Assembly: GCA_033344875.1 (NCBI GenBank)
Contig: JAWPMO010000001.1
Location: 765,595-829,594, forward strand
DNA from: Ilumatobacteraceae bacterium
GTDB taxonomy: Bacteria; Actinomycetota; Acidimicrobiia; Acidimicrobiales; Ilumatobacteraceae
DNA length: 64,000 nt
Direction: 5' to 3'
The stretch's first letter is position 1; the number at the start of each line of letters is the position of its first letter. Under the pieces are notes generated by a model. It had not been told where the DNA came from and did no database searches. It was given only the letters and a program-made list of their open reading frames with translations. A program made the translations under genes and the position numbers. Below are positions 15,459 through 24,705 of this stretch, in pieces.

Positions 15459-17060
15459 TCAGCGCCGAACGTTCTGGAGCGACCGGCGGACCGCGGTGGC
15501 ACCGAACCGTGATCCGCTCAGGTCGGTGATGACCGCGTCGGCGCTGTTGCGCCCGGAGGCGCCGAACACGCCCGCGCCGGGGAACGTCCCGGCGCCGGAC
15601 AGGTACAACCCGTCGATCGCCGTGCGGTAGCGCGTCGCCTCGCGGTGCCGACCGACGAGTGCCGACAGCGGCGGTCCGGAGTACGAGGGCGTGTGGCCCC
15701 GGTGCATCTGGAACTCGGCCTCGTACCGGTCGGGGGTCATCGCACGCCAGCGATCGACAGTGAGGGTGCCGGGTTCCATGAAGCCGTCGAGCACATCGAG
15801 CCAGCGTTGCGGCTCGTCGGAGTCGGGCCACCCACCCCGGAGGGAGTAGGGCGTGAAGAGCACCTCGAGGCTGAGCACGTGCTGGCCGGGCTTCGGCTGC
15901 ATGTCGGGATCGAGCACGGTCGGCACGTTGACCAGGAACGTCGGTCGCGTGGCGACCCGACCCTGTTCGCGGAGCTCGTGGGCCTCGGCCAGCTCGGCAG
16001 GGCTGGGCGAGATCACCGTGGTGGGCGCGAGGTCGTCGGCGCCGGGGACGAGCGCATCGACGACCGGCGCATCGCGGTAGCGCGGCAACCCGTCGAGCAC
16101 GGCGTCGACCTTCGATTCGTAGCCTTCGTGGACGGGCATCGACCGGTACCGGTCGACCAGCCGTCGAGCCGCCGCCGGCACCGTGTCGAGCCAGTCGACG
16201 AAGACCCGCTGCGGGTCGCACGCCGCGACGATCCGCGAGGCGTGCAGCTCGGTGCCGTCGGTGAGTCGCACGCCGGCGACCGCGCCGTCGCGGACGAGCA
16301 GCCGCTCGACCATGCTGTCGCAGCGGACGCGACCACCGGCCGCCTCGAAGCTCGCCCGGACCGCGTCGGTCAGGGCACCGCTGCCGCCGGCCGGTCGGCC
16401 GGTCTTGATCAGGTGGCGGGTCGCGTAGATCGCCGCCGCCATGCCGGTGCCCGGCGTCGTGGGCGGTACACCCCACACGGTCGGCCCGCTGCTGACCCCC
16501 GGCATCGTGATGTGCCAGTCGTCGAAGTACTGCCCCATCACGTCGGAGACGCTCGACCGGCTCCACTTCAGGAGGCGAGCGGCACCCGCGCCGCGCTTGG
16601 CGCCGACGACGCCGAGCATCCGGGGCAGCGACGGCGTCGTCCGGGCCATCTCGAGTGCGAGCTCGGCGACGGGCAGGGCGTCGTCGAGGTAGCGGCGGTA
16701 GCCCGGCACCTGTTCGGGATACGAGGCCGCGAGCGCGTCGAGCTGCGCATCGACGTCGTGCAGGAACACCCAGGGCGCAGCGCCGTCGTGGAATCGGTGG
16801 ATACCGCTGATCTGCGATTCGACGTAGCGCAGGCCGTACGAGGCGAGGTCGAGCTCGTCGGCGACCGGCATCCCGCGCACCATCGTGTGGTCGCAGTTGC
16901 AGATGTTGAACCGCGCCTCGAGATCGGTCACCGTCGAAGCACACCCGCCGACGTCGGAGCGGGCCTCGACCAGCAGCGTGTCGACGCCGGCGCGAGCGAG
17001 GTACGCAGCGCAGATCAACCCGTTGTGTCCACCACCGACGACGATGACATCTGCGTCCAT
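15459..17060 (-). CDS. FAD/NAD(P)-dependent oxidoreductase, phytoene-desaturase-like
   Basis: 533 aa. The N-terminal dinucleotide fold DADVIVVGGGHNGLICAAYL and the following EARSDVGGCA are the signature of the CrtI/phytoene dehydrogenase-related group. The C-terminal FAD-contact box GLYLSGAGTFPGAGVFGASG is also present. There is no signal peptide. No carotenoid genes are around, so it belongs to the broad 'NAD(P)/FAD-dependent oxidoreductase' set (retinol-saturase-like) rather than being a proven desaturase. It lies 10 bp downstream of the M20 hydrolase on the same strand and is probably cotranscribed with it. Confidence 0.8.
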   Translation of the reverse strand: MDADVIVVGGGHNGLICAAYLARAGVDTLLVEARSDVGGCASTVTDLEARFNICNCDHTMVRGMPVADELDLASYGLRYVESQISGIHRFHDGAAPWVFLHDVDAQLDALAASYPEQVPGYRRYLDDALPVAELALEMARTTPSLPRMLGVVGAKRGAGAARLLKWSRSSVSDVMGQYFDDWHITMPGVSSGPTVWGVPPTTPGTGMAAAIYATRHLIKTGRPAGGSGALTDAVRASFEAAGGRVRCDSMVERLLVRDGAVAGVRLTDGTELHASRIVAACDPQRVFVDWLDTVPAAARRLVDRYRSMPVHEGYESKVDAVLDGLPRYRDAPVVDALVPGADDLAPTTVISPSPAELAEAHELREQGRVATRPTFLVNVPTVLDPDMQPKPGQHVLSLEVLFTPYSLRGGWPDSDEPQRWLDVLDGFMEPGTLTVDRWRAMTPDRYEAEFQMHRGHTPSYSGPPLSALVGRHREATRYRTAIDGLYLSGAGTFPGAGVFGASGRNSADAVITDLSGSRFGATAVRRSLQNVRR

Positions 17061-17070
17061 CGCGTCGACG

Positions 17071-18354
17071 CTAGACGTCGGAGCCGGCCGAACCCAGATC
17101 CGCGTGGTGCACCATCACCTGTAGCAGCACGTTCGCACCGGCGACCAGGTCGTCGGGCTCGGTGAACTCGGCGATGTTGTGGCTCAAGCCGCCGACGCTC
17201 GGCGTGAAGATCATCGAGGTCGGACACACGCGCGACAGCATCTGCGCGTCGTGGCCGGCACCGCTGCTCATCCGGCGGGTGCTGTAGCCGAGCGTCGTCG
17301 CCGTGGTCTCGACGAGTCGGATCATGTCGGCGTCGAACGACACCGGGGCGAACCGCGCCAGCGACCGATGTTCGACCGTCACGCCCTCGTCGGCGGCCGC
17401 CGCCGACAGGAACTCGCCGAGGCGCCGCTCGGCGTCGCGCAGGATCGCATCGTCGGTGTTGCGCAGGTCGATGGTCATGGTCACGGTCGAGGGGACGACG
17501 TTGACGAGGTCGGGATGGACGTCGAGCCGGCCGACCGTGGCGACCTGATCGCCGCCGAGCCCGGTCGCGAGATCGCGCACGAACGTCGTCACCCGGGCCG
17601 CGACGACGAGCGGATCGTGACGCAGCCGCATCGGGGTGGTGCCCGCATGCGCCGACTGGCCCGAGATGGTGAGCTCGGTCCACGAGATCCCCTGCACACC
17701 TTCGACGACGCCGATGGTCACCCCGGCAGCTTCGAGGACGGGCCCCTGCTCGATGTGGAGTTCGACGAACCGGTGCGGGAAGTCGGCGGCCGGAACCGGC
17801 AACGAACCGCCGTAGCCGATCCGTTCGAGCTCGTCGCCGAGTCGAGCACCGTCGTCGGTCGCCCGGATGTCGAGTGCGTCCTCGATGCCGAGCCCACCGA
17901 CGTAGACGAGGCTCCCGAGCATGTCGGGAGCGAAGCGGGCGCCCTCCTCGTCGGTGAAGAACGCCACCGTGATGCTCCGGTCGAGCGTCACGCCGTTGGA
18001 CAGCAACGTCTCGACGACCTCGAGCCCGGCGAGCACGCCCAGGTTGCCGTCGAACCGTCCGCCGGTCCGCACGGTGTCGATGTGCGAACCCGTCATGACC
18101 GGCGCCAGCGCCGGGTCGGCGCCCACCAGCGTGGCGAACACGTTCCCGATCTGGTCGATCTCGACCGACAGGCCGAGGTCGCGCATCCAGGTGACGACCA
18201 GGTCGCGCCCCGCTCGGTCGGCGTCGGTGAGCGCCAACCTGGCGCATCCCCGTTCGCCGTCGGGGCCGAGCACCGCCCCGATCTCGCCGAGGGCCTCGAT
18301 CCGGCGCAGCAGACGGTCGCCATCGATGCGGAGATCTGCGACCGTGGTGCTCAT
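17071..18354 (-). CDS. M20-family Zn-dependent hydrolase (allantoate amidohydrolase/N-carbamoyl-amino-acid hydrolase type)
   Basis: 427 aa from the ATG at 18354. Di-zinc motifs: TGSHIDTV (His, Asp), GGRFDGNLGVLAGLEV (bridging Asp), and AFFTDEEGARF (general-base Glu and ligand Glu). The dimerisation-domain signature SGQSAHAGTTPM is present, then MSSGAGHDAQ and FTPSVGGLSHNIAEFT at the C-terminal metal His. This combination defines the AllC/HyuC/beta-ureidopropionase subgroup, which removes carbamoyl groups in purine, pyrimidine and hydantoin breakdown. Together with the xanthine-dehydrogenase-type genes at 20-23.7 kb it supports N-heterocycle use. Confidence 0.85.
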   Translation of the reverse strand: MSTTVADLRIDGDRLLRRIEALGEIGAVLGPDGERGCARLALTDADRAGRDLVVTWMRDLGLSVEIDQIGNVFATLVGADPALAPVMTGSHIDTVRTGGRFDGNLGVLAGLEVVETLLSNGVTLDRSITVAFFTDEEGARFAPDMLGSLVYVGGLGIEDALDIRATDDGARLGDELERIGYGGSLPVPAADFPHRFVELHIEQGPVLEAAGVTIGVVEGVQGISWTELTISGQSAHAGTTPMRLRHDPLVVAARVTTFVRDLATGLGGDQVATVGRLDVHPDLVNVVPSTVTMTIDLRNTDDAILRDAERRLGEFLSAAAADEGVTVEHRSLARFAPVSFDADMIRLVETTATTLGYSTRRMSSGAGHDAQMLSRVCPTSMIFTPSVGGLSHNIAEFTEPDDLVAGANVLLQVMVHHADLGSAGSDV

Positions 18355-18438
18355 GAGCAGGGAAGATACCGGAATATGCTGCCACCGACGGTGGTTGCAG
18401 TCATCGACACCACCTGGGTGTCGGAAAGTGTGTGATAC

Positions 18439-19515
18439 ATGAACTCGGGTTCGTTGCAGCTCGGCACCGTGTCGGGCATCTCGGTCAAGGTCCACTGGAG
18501 CGTCGGCCTGATCTCCATGCTGCTCGGCGTCAGCCTGGCCCAGGAGATCGGCCTGTTCCCCGGTGCGATCGCGGTCGTCGCGTTCATGGCGTCGATCCTC
18601 GTCCACGAGTTCGCCCACGCTCTGACGGCCCAGCGGTTCGGCGTCGGCACCGAGTCGATCCAGCTCTGGGCCCTCGGCGGTGTCGCCCGTCTCGACCGCG
18701 AATCACCGTCGGCCAAGGCCGAGGGTTGGATCGCAGCGGCTGGCCCGATCGCCAGCATCGCCGTCGCACTCGGCAGCCTCGGGGCATGGACCCTCCTCGG
18801 TGGCGCCGACAGCGGCAGCCGATACGTCGCCGTCCTCGGCTGGTTGGGCGTGATCAACGCGCTGCTGTCGGTGTTCAACCTCCTGCCGGGTGCCCCGCTC
18901 GACGGCGGCCGCATCGTCAAGGCGGTTCGCTGGGCGATGCACGGAGATCGTCATCGTGCCGCGCGCGAGGCGGGGCGGGCCGGCATCGCGATCGGCTGGG
19001 CGACCGCAGCCCTCGGCTTCTTCCTGATCATGCGTGAGCAGAGCGGCATCTGGCTGATCATCACCGGAGCGTTCATCGCGGTCAACGCCCACGTCGAGAT
19101 CGCCGCCGCGACCATCGCCGGCCACCTCAGCGGTTCCAAGGTCCGCGACCTCACCTGGTTCGGCCTCGCGGAGGCCGGCGAGGACATGGACGCCGACTCG
19201 ATGCTGTGGCAGCGGGGGCGACTGGGTTCGGCCGGCGCCGTGACGATCACCGACGCTGCGGGCAACGCGCAGGGCCTGGCGTTCGAGGACGACATGTGGG
19301 CGGTACCCGCCGACGAGCGGCCGTGGGTGATGCTCACGCAGATGATGGTGCCGTTCGATCGCACCGCGCAGGCCGGTCCCGACGACGACCTCGCGTCGGT
19401 CCTGCCCAAGATCAATCCCGCTCGGCCGATCGTGACCGTCTGGCAAGACGGTCGACTGGTCGGCCTGGTGCCGCCACGTCGGCTCCGCGAACGCCTCGCG
19501 GCCGCCGGACTGTGA
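18439..19515 (+). CDS. Site-2 protease family (M50) membrane metalloprotease with C-terminal CBS-like part
   Basis: 358 aa. The start (MNSGSLQLGTVSGISVKVHWS) is typical of the SpoIVFB/Rv1417-type M50B subgroup. The catalytic helix carries HEFAHALTAQ (HExxH, about residues 55-59), and the third metal ligand lies in LLPGAPLDGGRIVKAV. About six transmembrane segments cover residues 15-225. The C-terminal 120 residues are soluble and end in a CBS-like half (IVTVWQDGRLVGLVPPRRLRERL). Such proteases cut membrane-embedded regulators such as anti-sigma factors; no obvious substrate gene is adjacent. It is divergent from the M20 hydrolase (84-bp gap). Confidence 0.85.
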   Translation: MNSGSLQLGTVSGISVKVHWSVGLISMLLGVSLAQEIGLFPGAIAVVAFMASILVHEFAHALTAQRFGVGTESIQLWALGGVARLDRESPSAKAEGWIAAAGPIASIAVALGSLGAWTLLGGADSGSRYVAVLGWLGVINALLSVFNLLPGAPLDGGRIVKAVRWAMHGDRHRAAREAGRAGIAIGWATAALGFFLIMREQSGIWLIITGAFIAVNAHVEIAAATIAGHLSGSKVRDLTWFGLAEAGEDMDADSMLWQRGRLGSAGAVTITDAAGNAQGLAFEDDMWAVPADERPWVMLTQMMVPFDRTAQAGPDDDLASVLPKINPARPIVTVWQDGRLVGLVPPRRLRERLAAAGL

Positions 19516-19526
19516 CCGCCTGACCG

Positions 19527-20024
19527 TCAGGCGTCGGCGACGCTCCAGTCGCGCTTGGCGACCGGCGGCTGATCCGACCACGGGAAGTTGATCCACAGGT
19601 CGGTGCGCTTCCACACGTAGTCACACTTGACGACCGAGTGCGACTTCTCGTAGATCACCGCGGTGCGGACCTCGCCGACCTTGCCTTCGCAGAAGTCGTC
19701 GACGCTCTTGAGCGTGTGACCGGTGTCGGCGACGTCGTCGACGATGAGGATCTTCGCATCGTGCAGGTCGACGAAGTCAGGCGCCGGCGGCAGGATCCGC
19801 GGGACCTCGAGTCGTTCGTCGACGCCGGTGTAGAACTCGACGTTCATCGTGTAGGTGTTCTTGACCGACAGGGCGTACCCCATCGCTCCGCCGATGAGCA
19901 GGCCGCCCCGTGCGATCGAGAGCACCATGTCGGGCTCGAAATCGTCGTCGGCGACCATCTGCGCGAGCTCTCTCGACGCCGTTCCGAACAGTTCCCACGT
20001 CAAGATCTCACGCTCTTCAGACAT
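19527..20024 (-). CDS. Phosphoribosyltransferase (type I fold; purine/xanthine type)
   Basis: 165 aa. The PRPP-binding motif ILIVDDVADTGHTLKSV is clear (about residues 93-110), with an upstream LSIARGGLLIGGAMGYAL loop in place of the usual P-loop and a C-terminal WINFPWS segment like that of Gpt/hypoxanthine-guanine enzymes from archaea and Actinobacteria. It probably salvages a purine base to its nucleotide. Lying next to the xanthine-dehydrogenase-like operon (34-bp gap, same strand), it may compete with oxidation for the same base, an inference. Confidence 0.8.
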   Translation of the reverse strand: MSEEREILTWELFGTASRELAQMVADDDFEPDMVLSIARGGLLIGGAMGYALSVKNTYTMNVEFYTGVDERLEVPRILPPAPDFVDLHDAKILIVDDVADTGHTLKSVDDFCEGKVGEVRTAVIYEKSHSVVKCDYVWKRTDLWINFPWSDQPPVAKRDWSVADA

Positions 20025-20058
20025 GTGCGTGCACGCTACAGGCTCTGTGCTGGTGCGG

Positions 20059-22356
20059 TCACAAACCGATGATGTCGATCGGCCGGACCGGCACGCGATC
20101 GATGGTGTGGGTGCGGCCGGCCTGACGCACGGCGTCGCGGATCGCAGCGGCGATCGCCGGCGTGACCGAGATGCACGGCGGCTCGCCGACTCCCTTGGCG
20201 CCCAGCGGCGACAGCGGCTCGTACTGCTCGATCAGCGTCGTCACGACCGGCGGCATGTCGAGCATGGTCGGCAACAGGTAGTCGGTGAAGCTCGCGTTGC
20301 GGATCACCCCGTCGATCTGGACGATCTCCTCCATCACCGCGAGACCAAGGCCCTGAGCGATGCCGCCCTCGATCTGGCCGGTCACCGAGAGCGGGTTGAG
20401 CGCCCGCCCGATGTCCTGGGCGGTCGCGACCTGTACCACCTTGACCAGCCCGAGCTCGACGTCGACGTCGACCACCGCCCGGTGGGCGACGAACGCGAAC
20501 GCGACGTGACAGTTGCCCTGACCACGCTCGTCGAGTTCTTCGGTGGCGCGGTGACGGTACACGGCGGTCTCGTCGAGTTCGCCGGTGCTCGTGGCGTCGA
20601 CCACCGGCATCCGGAAGCTCCCGGTCGTCTCGACGACGTCGCGACCGTCGATCGCGAGGGTCGACGCGTCGAGGCCGTGTTCGTCGGCCAGGCGCTCGAA
20701 CAACCGTTGACGAACGGCTTCGCAGGCTGCCTGCACCGCTCCCCCGCTCATCCACGTCTGACGCGACGCCGACGTCGAACCTGCCGAACCGACGCCGGTG
20801 TCGATCCGATCGAGCACGACCTCGTCGACGCCGAGCACGGTTCGCGCGATCTGGCTCGCGAGCGTGACGAACCCCTGCCCGACCTCGGCCGTGGCGAACT
20901 TGAGGGTGGCGACGCCGTCGACGAGCCGACAGCGTGCGGTGGCGTAATCGTCGAACCCCTCGGAGTACATGAGGTTCTTCATCGCCACGCCGTAGCCGAT
21001 GCCGCGCACCACGTGCTGTGCATCGGCGGTGCGTCCCGCCCCACCGGGCAGTCGCATGACGTCGCCGTCGTGTCCGCCGACCGGTTCGTCGGGGAACGGC
21101 AGAGCGACCGTCTCACGGATGCACTCCTCGACCGGCGCCACGCTGTCCATCACCTGCCCGGTGATCATGACGTCGCCCGTGCGCATCGCATTGCGCAACC
21201 GCACCTCGATCGGGTCGAGGCCCGCTGCGGCGGCCAGCTTGTCCATCTGCGACTCGTGCGCGTAACAGGCCTGCACCACGCCGAACCCGCGCATGGCGCC
21301 GCACGGCAGGTGGTTGGTGCGAACCGCGAAACCCTCGACGACCGCATTCGGGCAGCGGTACGGGCCCTGCGTGTGCGTGATCGCATTGAGCAGCACGGCC
21401 GACGAGGTCGACGAGTAGGCGCCGCCGTCGAACACGAAACGAGCCTCGATCTTGACGATCTCCCCATCGGCGGTCGCGTGGTGCCGCATCCAGATGGTCG
21501 CCGGATGCCGATGGACGTGACCGAGGAAGCTCTCGGCTCGGGTGTAGTGCATGCGCACCGGGCGCCCGAGACGGAGGGCGAGCAGGCAGGTGTGGACTTG
21601 CAGGGAGATGTCTTCGCGGGCACCGAACGCGCCGCCGACACCACCGAGCACGAGCCGGACCTGTTCTTCCGGCAACCCGAGACACGCCGCGATCTGCCCG
21701 CGGTCTTCGTGCAGCCACTGCGTGGCGACGTGGAGTTCGACGCCTCCGCCCCCGCTGTCGGGGATCGCGAGCGCTGCCTCGAGACCCAGGAACGCCTGGT
21801 CCTGCATGCCGATGTCGTAGGTGCCCTCGACGACGACGGCACCGGTCGCGGTCGCGTCGCCGTGTTCGACCCGTTGTTCGCGGAGCATGTTGCCGGCGGG
21901 GTGGATCGCCGGCGCACGCCCGGCGATCACCTCGTCGGGATCGAGCACCGGTTCCAAGAGTTCGTACTCGACGACGATCGCCTCGAGTGCCCGACGGCAC
22001 GTCTCCGGATGATCGGCGGCCACTGCGGCGACGGGTTCGCCCACGTATCGGACGACGTCGGAAGCGAAGACCGGTTGGTCCTGGTCGATCAGCCCGTAGT
22101 GCATGACGCCGGGCACGTCGTCGGCGGTGATGACGGTCTCGACGCCGTCGATCTGCCATGCGGCCGACGGGTCGACCCGGATGATCCGCGCGTGCGGGTG
22201 CGGTGATCGCAGGGTGGCGCCCCAGAGCACGCCGTCGCCGCCGAGATCACTCGAGAACTCGAATGTGCCCATCACCTTGGCGATCCCGTCGGGGCGGGTC
22301 GGCGACGTGCCGAGCCCGAGGTGGCCGGCCCACGTGGCGGCGTCGGTGAGGCTCAT
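20059..22356 (-). CDS. Molybdenum hydroxylase large (molybdopterin-binding) subunit, xanthine dehydrogenase type
   Basis: 765 aa from the ATG at 22356. N-terminal GTSPTRPDGIAKVMGTFEFSSDL is the 'aldehyde oxidase a/b hammerhead' entry. Mo-cofactor contacts are GGVGGAFGAREDI, GAMRGFGVVQ and VGQGFVTLASQ. The catalytic Glu lies in GAKGVGEPP near the C-terminus. The active-site loop has RGFG, as in xanthine dehydrogenases, and lacks the Cys-containing loop of CO dehydrogenase CoxL, so a purine or other N-heterocycle or aldehyde substrate is expected. The ATG overlaps the stop of the 2Fe-2S subunit (ATGA). It is cytoplasmic; no Tat signal is seen. Confidence 0.88.
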   Translation of the reverse strand: MSLTDAATWAGHLGLGTSPTRPDGIAKVMGTFEFSSDLGGDGVLWGATLRSPHPHARIIRVDPSAAWQIDGVETVITADDVPGVMHYGLIDQDQPVFASDVVRYVGEPVAAVAADHPETCRRALEAIVVEYELLEPVLDPDEVIAGRAPAIHPAGNMLREQRVEHGDATATGAVVVEGTYDIGMQDQAFLGLEAALAIPDSGGGGVELHVATQWLHEDRGQIAACLGLPEEQVRLVLGGVGGAFGAREDISLQVHTCLLALRLGRPVRMHYTRAESFLGHVHRHPATIWMRHHATADGEIVKIEARFVFDGGAYSSTSSAVLLNAITHTQGPYRCPNAVVEGFAVRTNHLPCGAMRGFGVVQACYAHESQMDKLAAAAGLDPIEVRLRNAMRTGDVMITGQVMDSVAPVEECIRETVALPFPDEPVGGHDGDVMRLPGGAGRTADAQHVVRGIGYGVAMKNLMYSEGFDDYATARCRLVDGVATLKFATAEVGQGFVTLASQIARTVLGVDEVVLDRIDTGVGSAGSTSASRQTWMSGGAVQAACEAVRQRLFERLADEHGLDASTLAIDGRDVVETTGSFRMPVVDATSTGELDETAVYRHRATEELDERGQGNCHVAFAFVAHRAVVDVDVELGLVKVVQVATAQDIGRALNPLSVTGQIEGGIAQGLGLAVMEEIVQIDGVIRNASFTDYLLPTMLDMPPVVTTLIEQYEPLSPLGAKGVGEPPCISVTPAIAAAIRDAVRQAGRTHTIDRVPVRPIDIIGL

Positions 22357-22829
22357 CGTGCACCCTCGCGTCGTGTGACCGCGACCTGTTGCACGGCTTC
22401 GATGATCCGGCCGTACCCGGTGCACCGGCACACGTTGCCGGAGAGCTCCTCCCGGATCTGCATCTCGGTCGGCTCCGAGTGCTGTTCGAGCAGATGGTGG
22501 GCGGCGATGATGAGGCCGGGCGTGCAGAACCCGCACTGAACGGCGCCGGTGTCGACGAAGGCCCGTTGGACGTCGGTCGGCGCGTCGCCCAGCCCCTCGA
22601 CGGTCACGATCGGCTCGTCGACCGCCGCTGCGGCCATGACGAGGCAGGCGCACACGAGTTCGCCGCCGACTTGGACCGAGCACGAGCCACATTCCCCCTG
22701 CTCACAGGCACCCTTGGCGGCCATCAGGCCCAGGCGCTCCCTGAGGACGTAGAGCAGGTTCTCGCCGATCCAGGCATCGCGGACCTCGCGCTCCTGGCCG
22801 TTGACGTGCAGGGTGTAGATCTCGCTCAT
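22353..22829 (-). CDS. Molybdenum hydroxylase small [2Fe-2S] subunit (XdhC/CoxS-like)
   Basis: 158 aa. The plant-type ferredoxin site is GACEQGECGSCSVQVGGELVCAC (four Cys). The second cluster domain has QCGFCTPGLIIAAHHLL and GNVCRCTGYGRII. The length and both clusters are standard for the small subunit that passes electrons from the Mo site to FAD. It overlaps its neighbours by 4 nt at both ends, forming a strict three-gene operon in the order FAD, Fe-S, Mo subunit. Confidence 0.92.
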   Translation of the reverse strand: MSEIYTLHVNGQEREVRDAWIGENLLYVLRERLGLMAAKGACEQGECGSCSVQVGGELVCACLVMAAAAVDEPIVTVEGLGDAPTDVQRAFVDTGAVQCGFCTPGLIIAAHHLLEQHSEPTEMQIREELSGNVCRCTGYGRIIEAVQQVAVTRREGAR

Positions 22830-23695
22830 GCTGCTCCTCCCGGGAAGGCTCTCCGGACGAGTCGCCGGACCATCACGCCGACCGCGTGCCGTCGGTAGTC
22901 CGCGGTCGACCGGTGGTCGTCGATCGGACGGCTGGCGGCGGCGGCGAGCCGTCCGGCCTCGTCGGCCGCGGCGACGTCGATCGTGCCGCCCGCCCAGTCG
23001 ACGGCCTCGCCGACGACCTGTTCGGCGTCGTGGCAGCGCACGATCGTCGGCCCGACCGATCCGAGCGCGATCCGGACCGTGCGGCCGGGCGTGTCGGTCG
23101 CGACGCAGGCGCTCGCGGTGGCGATCACCATCGCGTTGCGAACCCCGACCTTGCTGTAGCCCTGCCAGCCGTCGAGGACCGGGACCGTGATCGCCTCGAT
23201 GAGTTCGCCGGGCTCGAGGGCCGTGCGCTTCACGCCGAGCATGAACTCCGCGACGGGCATCGAACGCCGCCCACCGGACGCGACGAGGTGGATCTCGGCG
23301 TCGAGCGCGACCAGGACCGGGAGGCCGTCCCCGGCGGGAGAGCACGTCGCGAGGTTGCCGCCGATCGTGCCGGCATTGCGGATCTGCGGGCTGCCGACGG
23401 TCCGCGCGGCTTCGGCGAGCGCCGGCACCATCGACTGCAGCGGGTCACGTTCGATCTCGGCCCATCGGATGCCGGCACCGAGTCGGAGCCGCCGCGTCTC
23501 GGGGTCGAGGGTCCACGAGGTGAGCTCCGGGACCCGACCGAGCGAGATCACGGAGGTGTCTCCCCACGGCAGCGTGCGGTGCCGTTCGTTCACCTCGACC
23601 ATCAGGTCGGTGCCACCGGCGAGGAACAGCGCCTCGGGGGCGGCAGCGGCCGCGGCCACGGCGTCGGCGAGGGAGGTCGGGACGACGACGGGCAT
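22826..23695 (-). CDS. Molybdenum hydroxylase medium (FAD-binding) subunit (CoxM-like)
   Basis: 289 aa from the ATG at 23695 (MPVVVPTSLADAVAAAA); a further ATG at 23710 is less likely. FAD-binding motifs LFLAGGTDLMVEVNERH and TIGGNLATCSPAGDGLP are clear. The C-terminal CO_deh_flav_C region follows (YSKVGVRNAMVIATASACV). It is the first gene of the operon and feeds electrons from the Fe-S subunit to an acceptor. The gap to the upstream PPK2 gene on the same strand is 55 bp. Confidence 0.9.
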   Translation of the reverse strand: MPVVVPTSLADAVAAAAAAPEALFLAGGTDLMVEVNERHRTLPWGDTSVISLGRVPELTSWTLDPETRRLRLGAGIRWAEIERDPLQSMVPALAEAARTVGSPQIRNAGTIGGNLATCSPAGDGLPVLVALDAEIHLVASGGRRSMPVAEFMLGVKRTALEPGELIEAITVPVLDGWQGYSKVGVRNAMVIATASACVATDTPGRTVRIALGSVGPTIVRCHDAEQVVGEAVDWAGGTIDVAAADEAGRLAAAASRPIDDHRSTADYRRHAVGVMVRRLVRRAFPGGAA

Positions 23696-23750
23696 CACGC
23701 GACTGTACAAAACGTTCGGTCGAGAACCCGGTCAATCGCAGGGCGGTCGG

Positions 23751-24569
23751 TCACACCACGACGACACCCGCGACCTCGTCGGCGGCCGCCGGATACGTCG
23801 GTCCGATCGCTTCGAGGTGATGACGCAGGATGCCGGCCACGACGCGGTTGCGCACCCACTTGCGGTCGGCGGGTACCACGTACCAGGGGGCGTCGTCGGT
23901 CGTGGTTTCCCGGATCGCGTCGCGGAAGGCGGTCTGGTAGTCGTCCCAGAGTGCACGGTCGTCGAGGTCGCCGCTGCGGAACTTCCAACGCTCGTCCGGA
24001 TCGTCGACGCGGTCCTGGAGGCGTTCGCGCTGCTCCTCGTTCGAAACGTTGAGGAAGATCTTCACGACATGGGTGCCCTCGTCGACGAGCATCCGCTCGA
24101 AGTTGCGGATGTGGTCGTACCGGCGCTTCCAGACCCGTTCGGGCACCAGCTCCTTCACCCGGACGACCAGGACGTCCTCGTAGTGGCTCCGGTTGAACAC
24201 GCCGATCATGCCCTTCGACGGGGTGTGGTGGTGGACCCGCCACAGGTAGTCGTGGGCTCGCTCCTCCTCGGTGGGCACGCCGAACGAGTTCACGTCGATC
24301 CCGGCGGGGTTGACACCGGTCAGCACCGACCGGATCGTGCCGTCCTTGCCGCCGGCGTCCATCGCCTGGAGGACGACGAGCACGGCGGTCTCCTCGGCCG
24401 CGAAGAGGCGACGTTGGAGATCGGCGACCTCACCGATCTCCGTGACGAAATCGGCCTTGGCCTGGTCTTTCTCCCACCCGAAGGTCTCGCGGGGGTCGTG
24501 GTCGTCGAGGTCGATGTCGTCGTCGGCGCGACAGTGTGCGACGGCGTCGGCGAGGTCGTGTGCAGCCAT
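23751..24569 (-). CDS. ppk2: Polyphosphate kinase 2 family protein
   Basis: 272 aa from the ATG at 24569. Walker A equivalent VLQAMDAGGKDGTIRSV, the Walker B/lid region GVFNRSHYEDVLVVRV, and WKFRSGDLDDRALWDDY and APWYVVPADRKWVRNRVVAG all match PPK2. The enzyme transfers phosphate between polyphosphate and nucleotides (NMP or NDP). Class I versus class III cannot be settled by eye. It may be transcribed with the molybdenum hydroxylase operon but functions independently. Confidence 0.88.
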   Translation of the reverse strand: MAAHDLADAVAHCRADDDIDLDDHDPRETFGWEKDQAKADFVTEIGEVADLQRRLFAAEETAVLVVLQAMDAGGKDGTIRSVLTGVNPAGIDVNSFGVPTEEERAHDYLWRVHHHTPSKGMIGVFNRSHYEDVLVVRVKELVPERVWKRRYDHIRNFERMLVDEGTHVVKIFLNVSNEEQRERLQDRVDDPDERWKFRSGDLDDRALWDDYQTAFRDAIRETTTDDAPWYVVPADRKWVRNRVVAGILRHHLEAIGPTYPAAADEVAGVVVV

Positions 24570-24705
24570 GGTCGGACGGTACACGCCCGACCATCACGAA
24601 TCCGTGAAGATGCCCCTGCTTGATGCCGATCGACCCAAGGGCATGATGTAGCGTCCGTCACATCTCAGGGCGAGGAGCGCCCCGAACCTCCAGGGGGAAC
24701 TTTTG

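Noticed and set aside
19855..22206. Long plus-strand open frame opposite the molybdenum hydroxylase large subunit
   Set aside because: The minus strand carries clear cofactor motifs; the plus frame is a high-GC antisense shadow rich in Arg, His and Asp with no domain.
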